From positions 2,542,001-2,606,000 of the forward strand of contig CM022375.1 in the NCBI GenBank assembly GCA_011800155.1: DNA of 64,000 nucleotides. The letters are read 5' to 3'. This DNA is from Flammulina velutipes. Taxonomy: Eukaryota; Basidiomycota; Agaricomycetes; Agaricales; Physalacriaceae. Positions 32,759 to 42,112 of the stretch are shown piece after piece (positions within the stretch are counted from its first letter, which is position 1; the number at the start of each line of letters is the position of its first letter). The notes beneath the pieces were generated by a model. That model was not told the origin of the DNA. It did no database searches and saw only the letters and a program-made list of their open reading frames with translations. The translations under genes were made by a program, and so were the position numbers.

Positions 32759-33100
32759 TACCAATTTTTCCAGGTTGACTGCGGCTGACAACAGGCGCGA
32801 AAAGAGAGCAAAGTCTTCCAGTTCGTAGATGAGCGTAACTTTTCTGATTGCCTTCGAGACGTCTTGTGCGCCATCAATGATGTCGAGGAGGTCTTTTAGC
32901 CAGGTTGGAGCAACATGGAGGACTTTGAAACGATGTTCGCGGACGAAAGGGGTCGTACTTGGGACAGCAAGGGAGATAGAAGAGAGAGATTCGTTAGATA
33001 ACCAGATCTCTGAGACGATGAGGGAAAGAATCTCTGGCGGAAGGCAGTCCAGTGTAAGAACAAGTGTCGGAATACCGGGCCGGTCCATCAACGCGCAAGC
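32735..33100 (-). pseudogene. 5' fragment of F-box-like family 2 gene, start codon lost
   Basis: On the minus strand CLPPEILSLIVSEIWLSNES, FVREHRFKVLHVAPTWLKDL and KVTLIYELEDFALFSRLL match the gene at 42113 almost residue for residue up to LVLRGTFTID. The start region reads ACACTGGACTGCC where the intact gene has ACACTGTCATGAACTGCC, so the ATG is gone. The 3' end breaks off at the junction with the truncated F-box gene ending at 32758. Only about a third of the gene remains. Confidence 0.7.
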
Positions 33101-33214
33101 TAGACACTGCAGATAATAGCATATGTTTACTTTCTAAGCAGCCAATTATCGTTAGATACGATGCATGCAAGCAGTGAGAACCATTACTTCATTGAAATAC
33201 GTGTCACTAAACTT

Positions 33215-33920
33215 GTCATTCTCGATCTGGTCGAGCTGAAATTTTGGAAAAGGGCATGGGTTATGCAGACATATGAAAAGTACTGCCTGAGTCAGTATTT
33301 GTGAGGGTGAGATCCACCAGAGCGGGTAGCCCCACGGAATCCAAGAACGAACGAGCAAATTTCGGCTCAAGAAACCCAAACGAAAGGACTTTCAGCTTCT
33401 TGAAGGTGATCGACTCGTCAAGGGGCTTGTCCGTGGTGTTCGCCTTTACGATGTCCTCTAGCTGGAGGACTTCCAACGTCTCCCTTGCCGGCTGCAGGAT
33501 CTCGAGTAACTCGTTTAATCCACATCTCTTCGTCTCCGGCTGTCCTCCAAGGCGAAGACGGCGGATACCACATATGATAGGGAGGTGTTTGAAGTTGTAC
33601 AGCGTTCCAACGAGCTCGATGTCAGTGAACGAGGGATATAATTTCCTTCCCCATTCATCGATAGCCTTCCGGTCTTTTGGTTTGCCTTCGTATTGGAGAA
33701 TAGACGAGGGATTGCAGAAATAACCACCATCCTTGTTAGGAAGGATTTTGGGAAGTCTCGGTTCGATGTGGCAGAATGAGCGGAGGAGAGGCATGGGCGT
33801 GCCATTGAGGCGCGTGAGGATGGACATTTGGATTGTGCGTGAGTCGAAGTTGGCGTGTAGTTCGATGGAGGTGACGCGGGGCGCCACCGAGCGGAGGATG
33901 TCGCCTAAGGCATCAGTAAG
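33215..33920 (-). pseudogene. internal fragment of F-box-like family 1 gene
   Basis: On the minus strand LGDILRSVAPRVTSIELHAN, FCNPSSILQYEGKPKDRKAI, LPIICGIRRLRLGGQ, LEVLQLEDIVKANTT, LKVLSFGFLEPKFA and LPALVDLTLTNT cover the middle of the family. The F-box N-terminus is missing: upstream sequence from 33920 to 34064 is unrelated though in frame. After LTNT the frame shifts, and a remnant of the next block (FQLDQIEN, near 33235) is found in another phase. The C-terminal third is absent. No promoter module precedes it. Confidence 0.7.
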
Positions 33921-34298
33921 TTCACACACGTATGGCAGCGTGGGAGCGTGGCAGGCACCCTGAAGCCACGCTCGCCATGCGCCATACCTTGAGTCAACAG
34001 TGGGTCCGATAATCAATATCTCACCTCCGCTATCACATCCTCCGTTCGCCAGTGTTAGTCTCATCTTCCCGTGTGGTTCGCATCAATCTGCTACTGTCAG
34101 AGGAGCCTCAGGCTGGAGGTCGAGGTCGAGGTCGGGATGAAGATGGTACTGCGAAGCTGTCACAGCAAAAATTGAACGTGATCCCAGTCCCAGCTGCTGC
34201 AGTTGTCAAAACTATACTTGTCGTTTTGCAAATCACTGGCTATGAACATCTACTACTTCAGCGCCCAGATCTCGATACAAAACGACCACTCATATGGG

Positions 34299-35224
34299 CG
34301 GTATAGTCGGGAATAATCCATTTCACTTACTTTTTGCACTTTTCTTCCAAAACTGTGTTTACTTCTTCAGACGAGCTTTTACTTTGATTTCGATAGATTA
34401 ACTTTCCTCGATCAGCTTTTACTTTCTAGATACGACGTCCTACTTTTGACAGTCTCTTTCTACTAATCCTTGAATCCATTTACTTGCATGTCATCCACCA
34501 TGACTTTCACATGATTTCTTATTATCATTCGGCTTGATTCTCTTTATTAGGCAATAGCTCGGTGGTTCCACGATGGCCGCTCCTCCACGCCGCGTCGGTC
34601 AGCGGTGTGCTGGTGTGGCGCATACACAAGGTGTTCTCCTTTCTAATCTCTGATCGACACTTTCATTGCTTGATCTCGGAAATTTCTGCTCCCGTCTTAT
34701 TTATTTGGTGACTGAATGTCTCGGGAGTTGGAATAATGCACCTGGTGACGGTCCTGGTTTATGTCTGCGAGTCTTATTTTGCGCCACTTCTGCTGGCTTG
34801 GCAGCCCGCTCGTCGTCCATATCTTTCATGGCTCACATTAGGACTCATCAGAAAGTGTTCTTTATTTATTTTCTGCGTTGTATCAGGTTGAATGGAATGA
34901 ACATGCTCAGTTTTTATGGCAGGCCGCCGCCCGTAGAGCGCGCCATTAGTACAACTTCCCGAACCTTTGTGTGAATCACATGCTTGTCCGTGATCGGCTC
35001 CATATCCCGTCAAGTCCTAGTAGGCTGGACCTCTCCGAAGTAGAATCTTACTTTGAGAAAGTAAAAGAGGTCTCTACCAAGTAAAAATGTGACGGGAAAA
35101 GTAGAATTTCTTGAGCAATAGTAAATCCGAGTCTCGAGAAAGTAAGTAAAATGTCCGTCTCATCCGTCCTGGATTATTCCCGAGAATACCGACCAAAAAT
35201 TATTCCCGAGAATACCGACCAAAC
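34299..35224. mobile_element. putative TIR transposable element (non-autonomous), ~0.9 kb
   Basis: CGGTATAGTCGGGAATAATC at 34299-34318 is the reverse complement, with two differences, of GATTATTCCCGAGAATACCG at about 35172-35191. Just inside both ends are related AAAGTAAGT/ACTTACTTT sequences. Multiple TTTACTTT or AAAGTAAA motifs lie within ~170 bp of each end, as in subterminal repeats. The right terminus is duplicated in tandem: ATTATTCCCGAGAATACCGA starts at 35173 and again at 35199 (period 26). No transposase frame is seen inside (longest ~102 codons). The element ends about 85 bp before the ATG at 35310. Superfamily not assigned. Confidence 0.55.
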
Positions 35225-35309
35225 ACTCACGAGCGGTTACCGGTCACCGTCAACGCATCCAAACACGATCGGCCGATCATGTTCTTTTGCATCCCACCAC
35301 CATAGCCGA

Positions 35310-36608
35310 ATGACTCATATCCCTCCAGAAATAAAGGCCCTCATCGTCGACGAAATATGGCACGGTCGGGATCCCGAGCCTTCTCTTTCGGCACTCGGGC
35401 TGGTTTGGAAAGACGCGATCCCGTTTATTCGCTCGCATCGCTTCAACGATGTGCACGTCTCCAGGACCGGATTGCCGCGTCTTCTCGCCCTCAAAGACAA
35501 CACCACACACCCTTTTACGCTAATCCGCAAACTCACTGTGAATGCTGATGATTCCGGAGCCACGATGGTCATCCTCGATGCAATCAATGTGGAAGACCTG
35601 ACTTACTACGTACCGCGGTATAACGACGAACTGAGAACGCTAGCCACCCATACCAACCTCACAAAACTCACCTTGCCATACGGCGATCTGGAATTCTCCA
35701 CGCTGATGGACCTTCTCCATTCAATCCCTCGCCTCACCTCCCTTACCCTGTCTGACTTTTGTCTTGTCGATTTCTACTATGCTGCTGAGGGCATATGGCC
35801 CACTGAGTATGAAGATTGCGACTGGGATCCATGTTCGAACCACGAACACTGCATTCTCGAGGAATGTGTTCCATTGCCGCAGTGGGAGGCATACAAATTT
35901 CCCGACTCGGACCCCCTCCCGAACATATCCCATCTATCCCTCGATATTACCCGCGCCGAGCATCTCTGGTTTTTCGATTTCGTCTGTAGCCCCAAATCTC
36001 CATTCCGGGATCTTCGGCATATCAGTTTATCGGATAGCACGGACTCTTTTCTGGATGTGCGCGTTGGTGCGCTGCTCAAGAAGTACAGCTCGTCGTTAAT
36101 CGAGTTTGAACTGCGCACAGATGTAGATGGATTCGAAGGTCAGCCGTGCGATGATTCTTCATCCAATTGCAGGCTTCAGTATCTGACTGCAACTGTTCCA
36201 GATTGCTCATTTGCACCTTTTCGACTCACCCTTCCCGCCGGCGTCCAGCATTACAAGTTCTTTGTCGATGTAAGGGAAGTAAAACATTACATGCGCCCCG
36301 ATATTCTCTACGACAACCTTAAAAGTTCCTGTGCTACGCTGAAGCGCGTCACGATGCGCATTCGCCTTGGTGGCCCGGATCGGATAATATCGGACAAAAA
36401 TGCGGAATTGGATAGGGCGCTGGCGTCTTTGGATTTACGGAGATTTGACGTGAACGTCGATATCAACAGCACGGCGGGGGTTGAAGTGGGACAGGAAGAC
36501 GAATATGCTCGTGAGCAAGTGGCGCAGATTTTCCCTCTGATGATGGAGAAGTTCTTTGAAGGGGGAGCGGGGGGAAAGATTTTCTGGACATACCAGAAGT
36601 CATTGTAG
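35310..36608 (+). CDS. F-box-like family 3 protein
   Basis: A single exon of 432 residues. An in-frame ATG at 35151 lies within the transposon-like terminus, so MTHIPPEIKALIVDEIWHGR at 35310 is chosen. This start matches the fungal F-box pattern 'PPEI..LIVDEI', followed by LSALGLVWKDAIPFIRSHRF. The rest is leucine-rich: LRTLATHTNLTKLTLPYGDL, IPRLTSLTLSDFCLVDF, LPNISHLSLDITRAEHLWFF and FRDLRHISLSDSTDSFLDV. The C-terminal part has a helical end (REQVAQIFPLMMEKFFEGG). The plan resembles the family 2 gene at 42113 more than family 1. The gene lies inside a near-perfect inverted repeat with 62.2-64.0 kb. Probable substrate receptor of an SCF ligase, by family. Confidence 0.75.
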   Translation: MTHIPPEIKALIVDEIWHGRDPEPSLSALGLVWKDAIPFIRSHRFNDVHVSRTGLPRLLALKDNTTHPFTLIRKLTVNADDSGATMVILDAINVEDLTYYVPRYNDELRTLATHTNLTKLTLPYGDLEFSTLMDLLHSIPRLTSLTLSDFCLVDFYYAAEGIWPTEYEDCDWDPCSNHEHCILEECVPLPQWEAYKFPDSDPLPNISHLSLDITRAEHLWFFDFVCSPKSPFRDLRHISLSDSTDSFLDVRVGALLKKYSSSLIEFELRTDVDGFEGQPCDDSSSNCRLQYLTATVPDCSFAPFRLTLPAGVQHYKFFVDVREVKHYMRPDILYDNLKSSCATLKRVTMRIRLGGPDRIISDKNAELDRALASLDLRRFDVNVDINSTAGVEVGQEDEYAREQVAQIFPLMMEKFFEGGAGGKIFWTYQKSL

Positions 36609-37257
36609 AGAGCACTGGATCTCACGTTGGAGGAGGTAGCTATGGACCAGAAGCTGTATGGGTTTGGACAACTATTTGATACATGGGACGTCTTTGCTTG
36701 GGCAGTTGAGAAAATCAAAAATCCAGGCACTGAGAGATGTGGTTTGCGCGGAGCCCACCACCACCACCATAACGGAAAATGGAGATGCGCCAGCGACATC
36801 GATCACTGCAAAAATGAGGTCCTACCTAATCCAGACTTATCAGGAATGACCCCAGTCGTAGGTGCAGACATTGCATTTCACGAGTCGACGAAGTTCTATT
36901 ACTTCTCGTTCTGATTTTCGCGCGCCACTTCTTCCAAACGTGGCAATCTTGAAATCACAAATGATCGACCAATCAATTTCCTTTCAAGTTATGTCCCAGG
37001 ACTGAGGATACGCCATGCTTGAAGATGATACGTGGCCGCTGTAGCCTGCATTGTCATTTTCTCGCCGACAATGATTTGAGAAGGAGAGCAAATTTGAAAG
37101 CATGTAATTAAGGTAAGAAATCTACCAGAACAGACCAAAAACACAGAGGTGTCGAACTAAGAAAGGAGGTACAAAATGTAGCGATAGTTGGTCCATCACA
37201 GACAGCCTACAACTTTGCGCCGACTCGCTCGATGTCATCCAAATTCTGCTGTTTATC
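35456..37257. repeat. left arm of ~1.8 kb near-perfect inverted repeat
   Basis: This arm matches the reverse complement of 62200-64000 with only a handful of differences seen (for example ACATCGATC versus ACATTGATC, and AAAATGAGG versus AAAAGGAGG). It holds most of the family 3 F-box gene and 650 bp of its 3' flank. The match stops abruptly at 37257, where element X sequence begins. The right arm continues to the window edge, so the true length is unknown. The 3' flank 36609-37257 contains no supported gene. Confidence 0.85.
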
Positions 37258-37650
37258 GAACATAGACGCCTGATATAAGAGATGTCCCATACACCATATA
37301 AAAATACGGTAAGTGACAAGATCTTCATCAATAGCTCACGGTCCGTGTAAACGTCTGTCGTCTGTGGAGGCAAGCAGAGGGCGGAAATGGGCGTCGTCGA
37401 CATTGCCATGAGCTGGCGAAATGTAAGAAAAATTGCCAGACAGCGAGATAACTACGCACCGAAGTCACATTCCAGAAGGGTATGCTACGCGCAAGTTCTC
37501 CGAGGATGTATATGCGCCATGGAATAGCGCGTTGGGCTCGCTGGTCGTCCTCGTTGGCAGAAAGAGGAATGCGGAATGACGCTACTACATTGAAAGGGAG
37601 GTAAGCCGGACCCGCCTCATATACGTCTGCTCGGGTGCACGAGTGGCACA
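37258..37650 (-). other. element X copy 3, cut by the inverted repeat
   Basis: On the minus strand FRIPLSANEDDQRAQRAIPW and the DNA blocks TTCCATGGCGCATATACATC, CTGGAATGTGACTTCGGTGC, CTTACATTTCGCCAG and CATCTCTTATATCAG match the copy at 30.4-30.2 kb. The match is lost at the boundary of the inverted repeat at 37257. From 37651 to 38139 I see no gene or recognisable repeat. Confidence 0.45.
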
Positions 37651-38139
37651 TGTCGATGAGTATATTCTGCAGACAAGCTGATCAGTAGGCAGCGCGTTGG
37701 GTGAAATTTGTTTATTTTTCTCTTACTATCCGAAGATTCAATGCTCGAATACAGAGCGAAGATAGAGAGCAAGTCATGATAACAGTCAGATGCATCCCGT
37801 TCCGTGAGCCGACGGCCAGTAGTATGCGTTGGCGATGCATAAGAGATCAACAAGTCCGGTTGGGCACACAAGCAATACGAGCTCAGAAGGTAGCGTTTCT
37901 AGCAAGACAAGTTGAAACGGTCGTCTGAAAGGCAATGGAATCGTTGAATCCCGAGTTGGCCATTTTCTTTTCCTTCGGACTTGTCAAAGACTCTAGGAAT
38001 GACCTACGAGTGAGCGTAGCATGGCGGTCGGATGACGAGATAGGAATTCACTAGAGGGCACACCACTTTCAGGCAGCTGCAGACGGCCCAGCACGCAGAA
38101 GTCAACGCGAAGACGGGAATAATTGAGAAGCAGGGTGAA

Positions 38140-39970
38140 GTCTGCAGATAGTGGTCGTAAACACGTTTCCGGCGTAACGGGCCGTACATCCGTATATTCC
38201 TTGCTGCGAACGACGACCACCAGCGAGCGCAATCTTGCCGTCTTTTTCGAAAGGACATATTCCATGGCGTGTATGCTACTTCAGAGTACTTGGACGACTG
38301 GTCGTGTTGAAGCATAATCTCCTCCTGGAACGCGTCTTTGGTACGCAGTGCAGCGTTTTGAAAGGCATATTTCTTACCTTTAGGACTAGCAGACTTTAGA
38401 TAATGCCGACGATGCGATGGTAGAGGGCAGGACATGCCTGGAACACACTCTCTAGCCGTAGAGATACGTGCTCCCAATTTCACCCCAAACTTGTCTCCAG
38501 AGACGACGCCTGTAGTCCAAGCTACGCCCGTGTCGGTTACCAGTACGTCTTTTTTCATGGCGTATGACACCTCCCTTACACCTGATAGTCACCAGCAGAC
38601 CGCGTCGAGCAAGTGGCCACGTCCCAGATGAAAAGACGAGAGCCCATCGTTGAGCGCCTCAGCTTGGTCGCGGTTCCCCCAGCTCCATACTGCTATCTGG
38701 TCTTAAAGATCATTACCACATCCTCCACGCGTCTTACCCTTGGGATCGCATATAGGTGGCTGGCGTGGTGCTGCATATAGTTGGTGCCGTGCTGGACTGG
38801 GGGATTAGGTTGGGAACAGCAAACACCCTCGGAGAGCCTGCACCAGATAATGTCTCCCACGTCTAGCTCGTGGAAACATGCGTGCGTATTTTTACAACCT
38901 TTACGAATCTTTTCTTACATTTGTCGTCGAGCAGGTAACCACACGAAGGATAGCGGGCCCAGCATCGTGAATGCCTCCCTTCAAGATCGTTATTGCATTG
39001 CTCTGGTTGGCAGAGAGACTATCAGAATTTGCATCTTCCCGACGTGTTCCCGCGCGCTTCTCCAGCGAAACAAACTCTTAGCGCGTTATCCCCTCGATCC
39101 ACTCGTTCTATTGGACTACCAGCGTCGCCACATCTCCCATCGCAGCAACAACCATCCCTCATTCGTCTGTTCGCCTCCTTCCATTTTCCCTCACGATTAC
39201 CTGTACGTATCACGAGGCTCGTCCTTTGGGCCGTAGATTCGAGTCACCACACGGAGGCTACCTGGCGAATGTAACCTACCATGTTCGGTCTTCGATATTG
39301 TGAACTGGGCGCCTCTACCTCCCGCTGCCGTGTTGGAATCACCCCGTATCGACGTCTGCGCAGTCTTATCCCATGTCAGAGAGCAGCGAGCGCTTCGAAT
39401 ACGGGAGCTGATGTCAGGCCCAGATGGCGAAGCTCAGGATTCTTCGTGTCGCCGTCGTCCTCCCTCAACGCAGATGTCCTTGTCGCATCCCACCAAACTT
39501 CCTTGGCTCCGCGCTTCAATTTCGAGGCAGTTGGAACATGGCGCCGCGTAGAGGGTCAGGAGTGGGCTGCCATGACAGAAGAATGGAGACACGAGAAATG
39601 CTGGTTCCTTTACCGCGCTACCTGATGTTGGCAGGATCCGAGCCCGCGGAGAAGGAGGAGGATGGAGAAAGGTTTAGCGAGAGCATGTATCAAGGAGGAG
39701 TCGTTCTCACTGAGTCGACGCTTGACCAGAAGATATGTGTACGGAGATGCTAAGACGGGTGACTACGAGGAGAGGGATAGGCGTTCTCTAAAGGGCGTCC
39801 AGATTTCAAGAGTGCGCCTGCTTCACCCGAAGGCGTGCGGACAATTACTACTTATATGTGCTCTTCGTTCATCTCAATATTTTCTTATTTGTACCAGTAC
39901 TCTTTCAGTATGCTACTGTAAACCTGCTCCCGGTCAGCACGACTTTGAAGCCTGTGCCGTCGTCGAATGA
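38140..39970 (+). other. element X copy 4
   Basis: Starts with the head block (GTGGTCGTAAACACG, then GGCGTAACGGGCCGTACATC) and GACGACCACCAGCGAGCGCA. It continues with CCTCCTGGAACGCGTCTTTG (38.33 kb), an intron-like GTACGTC...ACCTGATAG (38.54 kb), CAGACCGCGTCGAGCAAG, and a 3' block (GTGCGGACAATTACTACTTA, 39.84 kb) shared with the copy upstream of 54846. It lies directly upstream of, and parallel to, the F-box copy at 40212. Frames are broken; no function can be given. Confidence 0.45.
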
Positions 39971-40000
39971 AGCCCAAGGTGTGATTAAATGATTTGAATC

Positions 40001-40144
40001 CGCCGGGCCGCATCCCGAAATGGTTCATCCATCCATTGTTCGCACGCACTTTGCCTGAACGAAATTCTTTATTATTGGCTTTCACAACCTACAATGGCAC
40101 TCTGGATCAATGAATTCGCGCATCGCATTATTTATAACAAGCAT
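40001..40144 (+). promoter_or_regulatory. F-box family upstream module
   Basis: CCGGGCCGCATCCCGAAATG, CCATTGTTCGCACGCACTTT, GAACGAAATTCTTTATTATT, CCTACAATGGCAC, AATGAATTCGCGCATC and GCATTATTTATAACAAGC follow the order of the other copies. The TATA-like part is about 75 bp before the ATG at 40212. Confidence 0.7.
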
Positions 40145-40211
40145 CCAACACTTTCTTTCCCCAGTAACTCATCCCTCACAGCTATTTCACTAATAATCCG
40201 CAGGAACTAAC

Positions 40212-41605
40212 ATGTCGACGACGATCTCCGCACTCGCAAACGAGACTCTCTGCGAGATATTCCAAAACCTCTCTGATTCCCTGACCGTTAACGAGTGGTA
40301 CACACGAACACTCCCGTCCATCCGTCTGGTTTCGCGTCATTGGAACGAAACGATCGAGATGTTCCCAATGCTATGGACGTCCATCCTCATCACCGAGAAA
40401 TCCAGTCAAACTCTCTTCGAATCCACGAGCTTGAGGCTCTGGAGCTACCACTCAACATTCACATCAACCTACACATCTCTCCCAACGAAAATTCGTTCAA
40501 CGAATCGAATGGGATCATCTTAGGGGAGATGATCAAATTGGTAGCCCCCCGCGTCGCATCCGTCGAGCTGCGCGCCAACTCCAACTCACGCACGATCCAA
40601 ATGTCCATACTCTCGAGCCTCAATAACACTCCCATGCCTCTCCTCCGCTCATTCACGCACATCGACCCTCACCCCCACCCCAAACGTGGTTACTTCCAGA
40701 ACCCCTCGTCTATCCTCCAATACCCAGGCGTACCAGAAAGCAGGCGTATCATCACCGAATGGGGCAGAGATCTATATCCCTCCCTCACCGACATCAACCT
40801 GACCGGCGTCTCGTACAACTTGGAACACCTCCCCATCATGCACGGTATCCGCCGCCTTCGCATCGGAGCGCAACCCCTGCGTAAACGGCCTTCAATAACC
40901 CAAATCCTCGAAATCCTCTCGCCGGCGAGGGATACATTGGAGGTCCTCCAGCTGGAGGACGTCGTAAAGAGGAGTCCAACAGATGCCCTCAGCCAACCGA
41001 TCATCTTCAAGAAGCTACAACTCCTTTCATTCGGGTATTATGATCCTCATATTGCCGATATATTTCTGGAGTCTGTGAGGATGCCTGCTCTTGTAGATCT
41101 TGTGCTTAGGTTCACGTTTCAGTCGCGGTACCCTGATGAACATGTCCGCATACCTTTCAGCCTTATCCGATATTTCCCGCTGGACCAGATCGAGAGTCTT
41201 GCTCTCGTTAATGTTATGTTCCCGCTTGAGGGAAAATATGACATCGAACTTGAGAACCCTCATGAGATGTTGGAGGCTCAGCGCAGTGGGTTTGCACATG
41301 GAAGACGGAAGACGCCGCTATTCATGTACTTCCTCTCCATGTTCCGCTCGTTGAAGCATCTTTACCTCGATGATGTTCTAGGCTTGAAAAAGATGATGAG
41401 CGCTCATTGGGAGCGGGGGACGTTGGAGACTCTGGATCTTGAGGGATGTCCGAAGGGGTTGTTTGAATTGATACGGGCTGTGGAAGAGGAAGGGGATAGG
41501 ACGTTACCGCTGCATATGAGCATCGGGGAGAATTTGAAGAGGGCTATATCAAAAGAGGAGAAGGCGAAGTTGTACCGCCACTTCAGAGCGTTGGCTGAAT
41601 TGTAG
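40212..41605 (+). pseudogene. F-box-like family 1 gene broken by a small deletion
   Basis: The F-box-like start is intact (MSTTISALANETLCEIFQNL, RLVSRHWNETIEMFPMLWTS) in the frame beginning at 40212. Near 40439 about 10 nt are missing relative to the paralogs: TTGAGGCTCTGGAGC here, against TTGAGGCTC plus ~12 nt plus GAATTACC in the 24259 gene. The frame then stops after ~103 codons. The remaining 390 residues (ELPLNIHINLHISPNENSFN through SKEEKAKLYRHFRALAEL) continue in another phase to 41605 without further damage. A 12-nt in-frame deletion just upstream (EKSSQTLFEST) is also present. The clean remainder suggests a recent lesion or a sequencing error. The promoter module is intact. Confidence 0.75.
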
Positions 41606-41680
41606 ATGTCAAGTTTATAAGGCGTATTTCCGTTATTTCTGGGTTGTAACATCATGCATCCACCATACCCAATGATACAT

Positions 41681-42034
41681 TAGTGCTCCTCATTTCTTAA
41701 TTTATTGGCCTCCAGTTTATTTGCCCGCCAACGGCAGCTCCGGGCCATTTCCCGATAGTCCGTTCCAGGCCTCTTCAAGGATTTTGAGCCTGTTGGCAAC
41801 GCCGTCGAGAGAAAAAGCGCAAAAGCTCGCCGTTTCGTGTCGTTCAAGTTCGAGAAACGATGAGCAGATATTCCCGTTAATTCTGGCTACAATAAGGTAT
41901 AAAATTCATTGACAACTTCACAGCCATTTCGACTGTAAGCTTGTATCCAAGGTGAAGGCGTTTCGACCTCCGCTGATGCCCACCACGCGCGCAAATAAAC
42001 TGGAGGCGAATAAATTAAGAAATGAGGAGCACTA
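41681..42034. mobile_element. 354-bp MITE with ~48-bp terminal inverted repeats
   Basis: The left end TAGTGCTCCTCATTTCTTAA, TTTATTGGCCTCCAG, TTTATTTGCCCGCC (41681-41729) is the reverse complement, with about two mismatches, of the right end GCGCAAATAAACTGG, AGGCGAATAAATTAAG, AAATGAGGAGCACTA (to 42034). No coding capacity lies between. The outermost TA on both sides could be the element end or a TA target duplication, as in Tc1/mariner-type MITEs. It sits between the broken F-box gene and the family 2 gene, about 80 bp upstream of the latter's ATG. Confidence 0.7.
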
Positions 42035-42112
42035 TTGGCTACTAGAAACTAAGCATATTTTCTGTTGGTACTTATACCGGCCCGGGTATCCGTCACTTTC
42101 TCTTACACTGTC

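Noticed and set aside
35151..35309. In-frame upstream ATG extending the family 3 F-box gene by 53 residues
   Set aside because: The extension is encoded by transposon terminal sequence and its tandem copy; the F-box pattern starts at the ATG at 35310.
41681..42034. Reading the MITE as a CACTA-type element because CACTA appears at one end
   Set aside because: The ends read TAGTG...CACTA, the reverse of the CACTA...TAGTG order of that superfamily.
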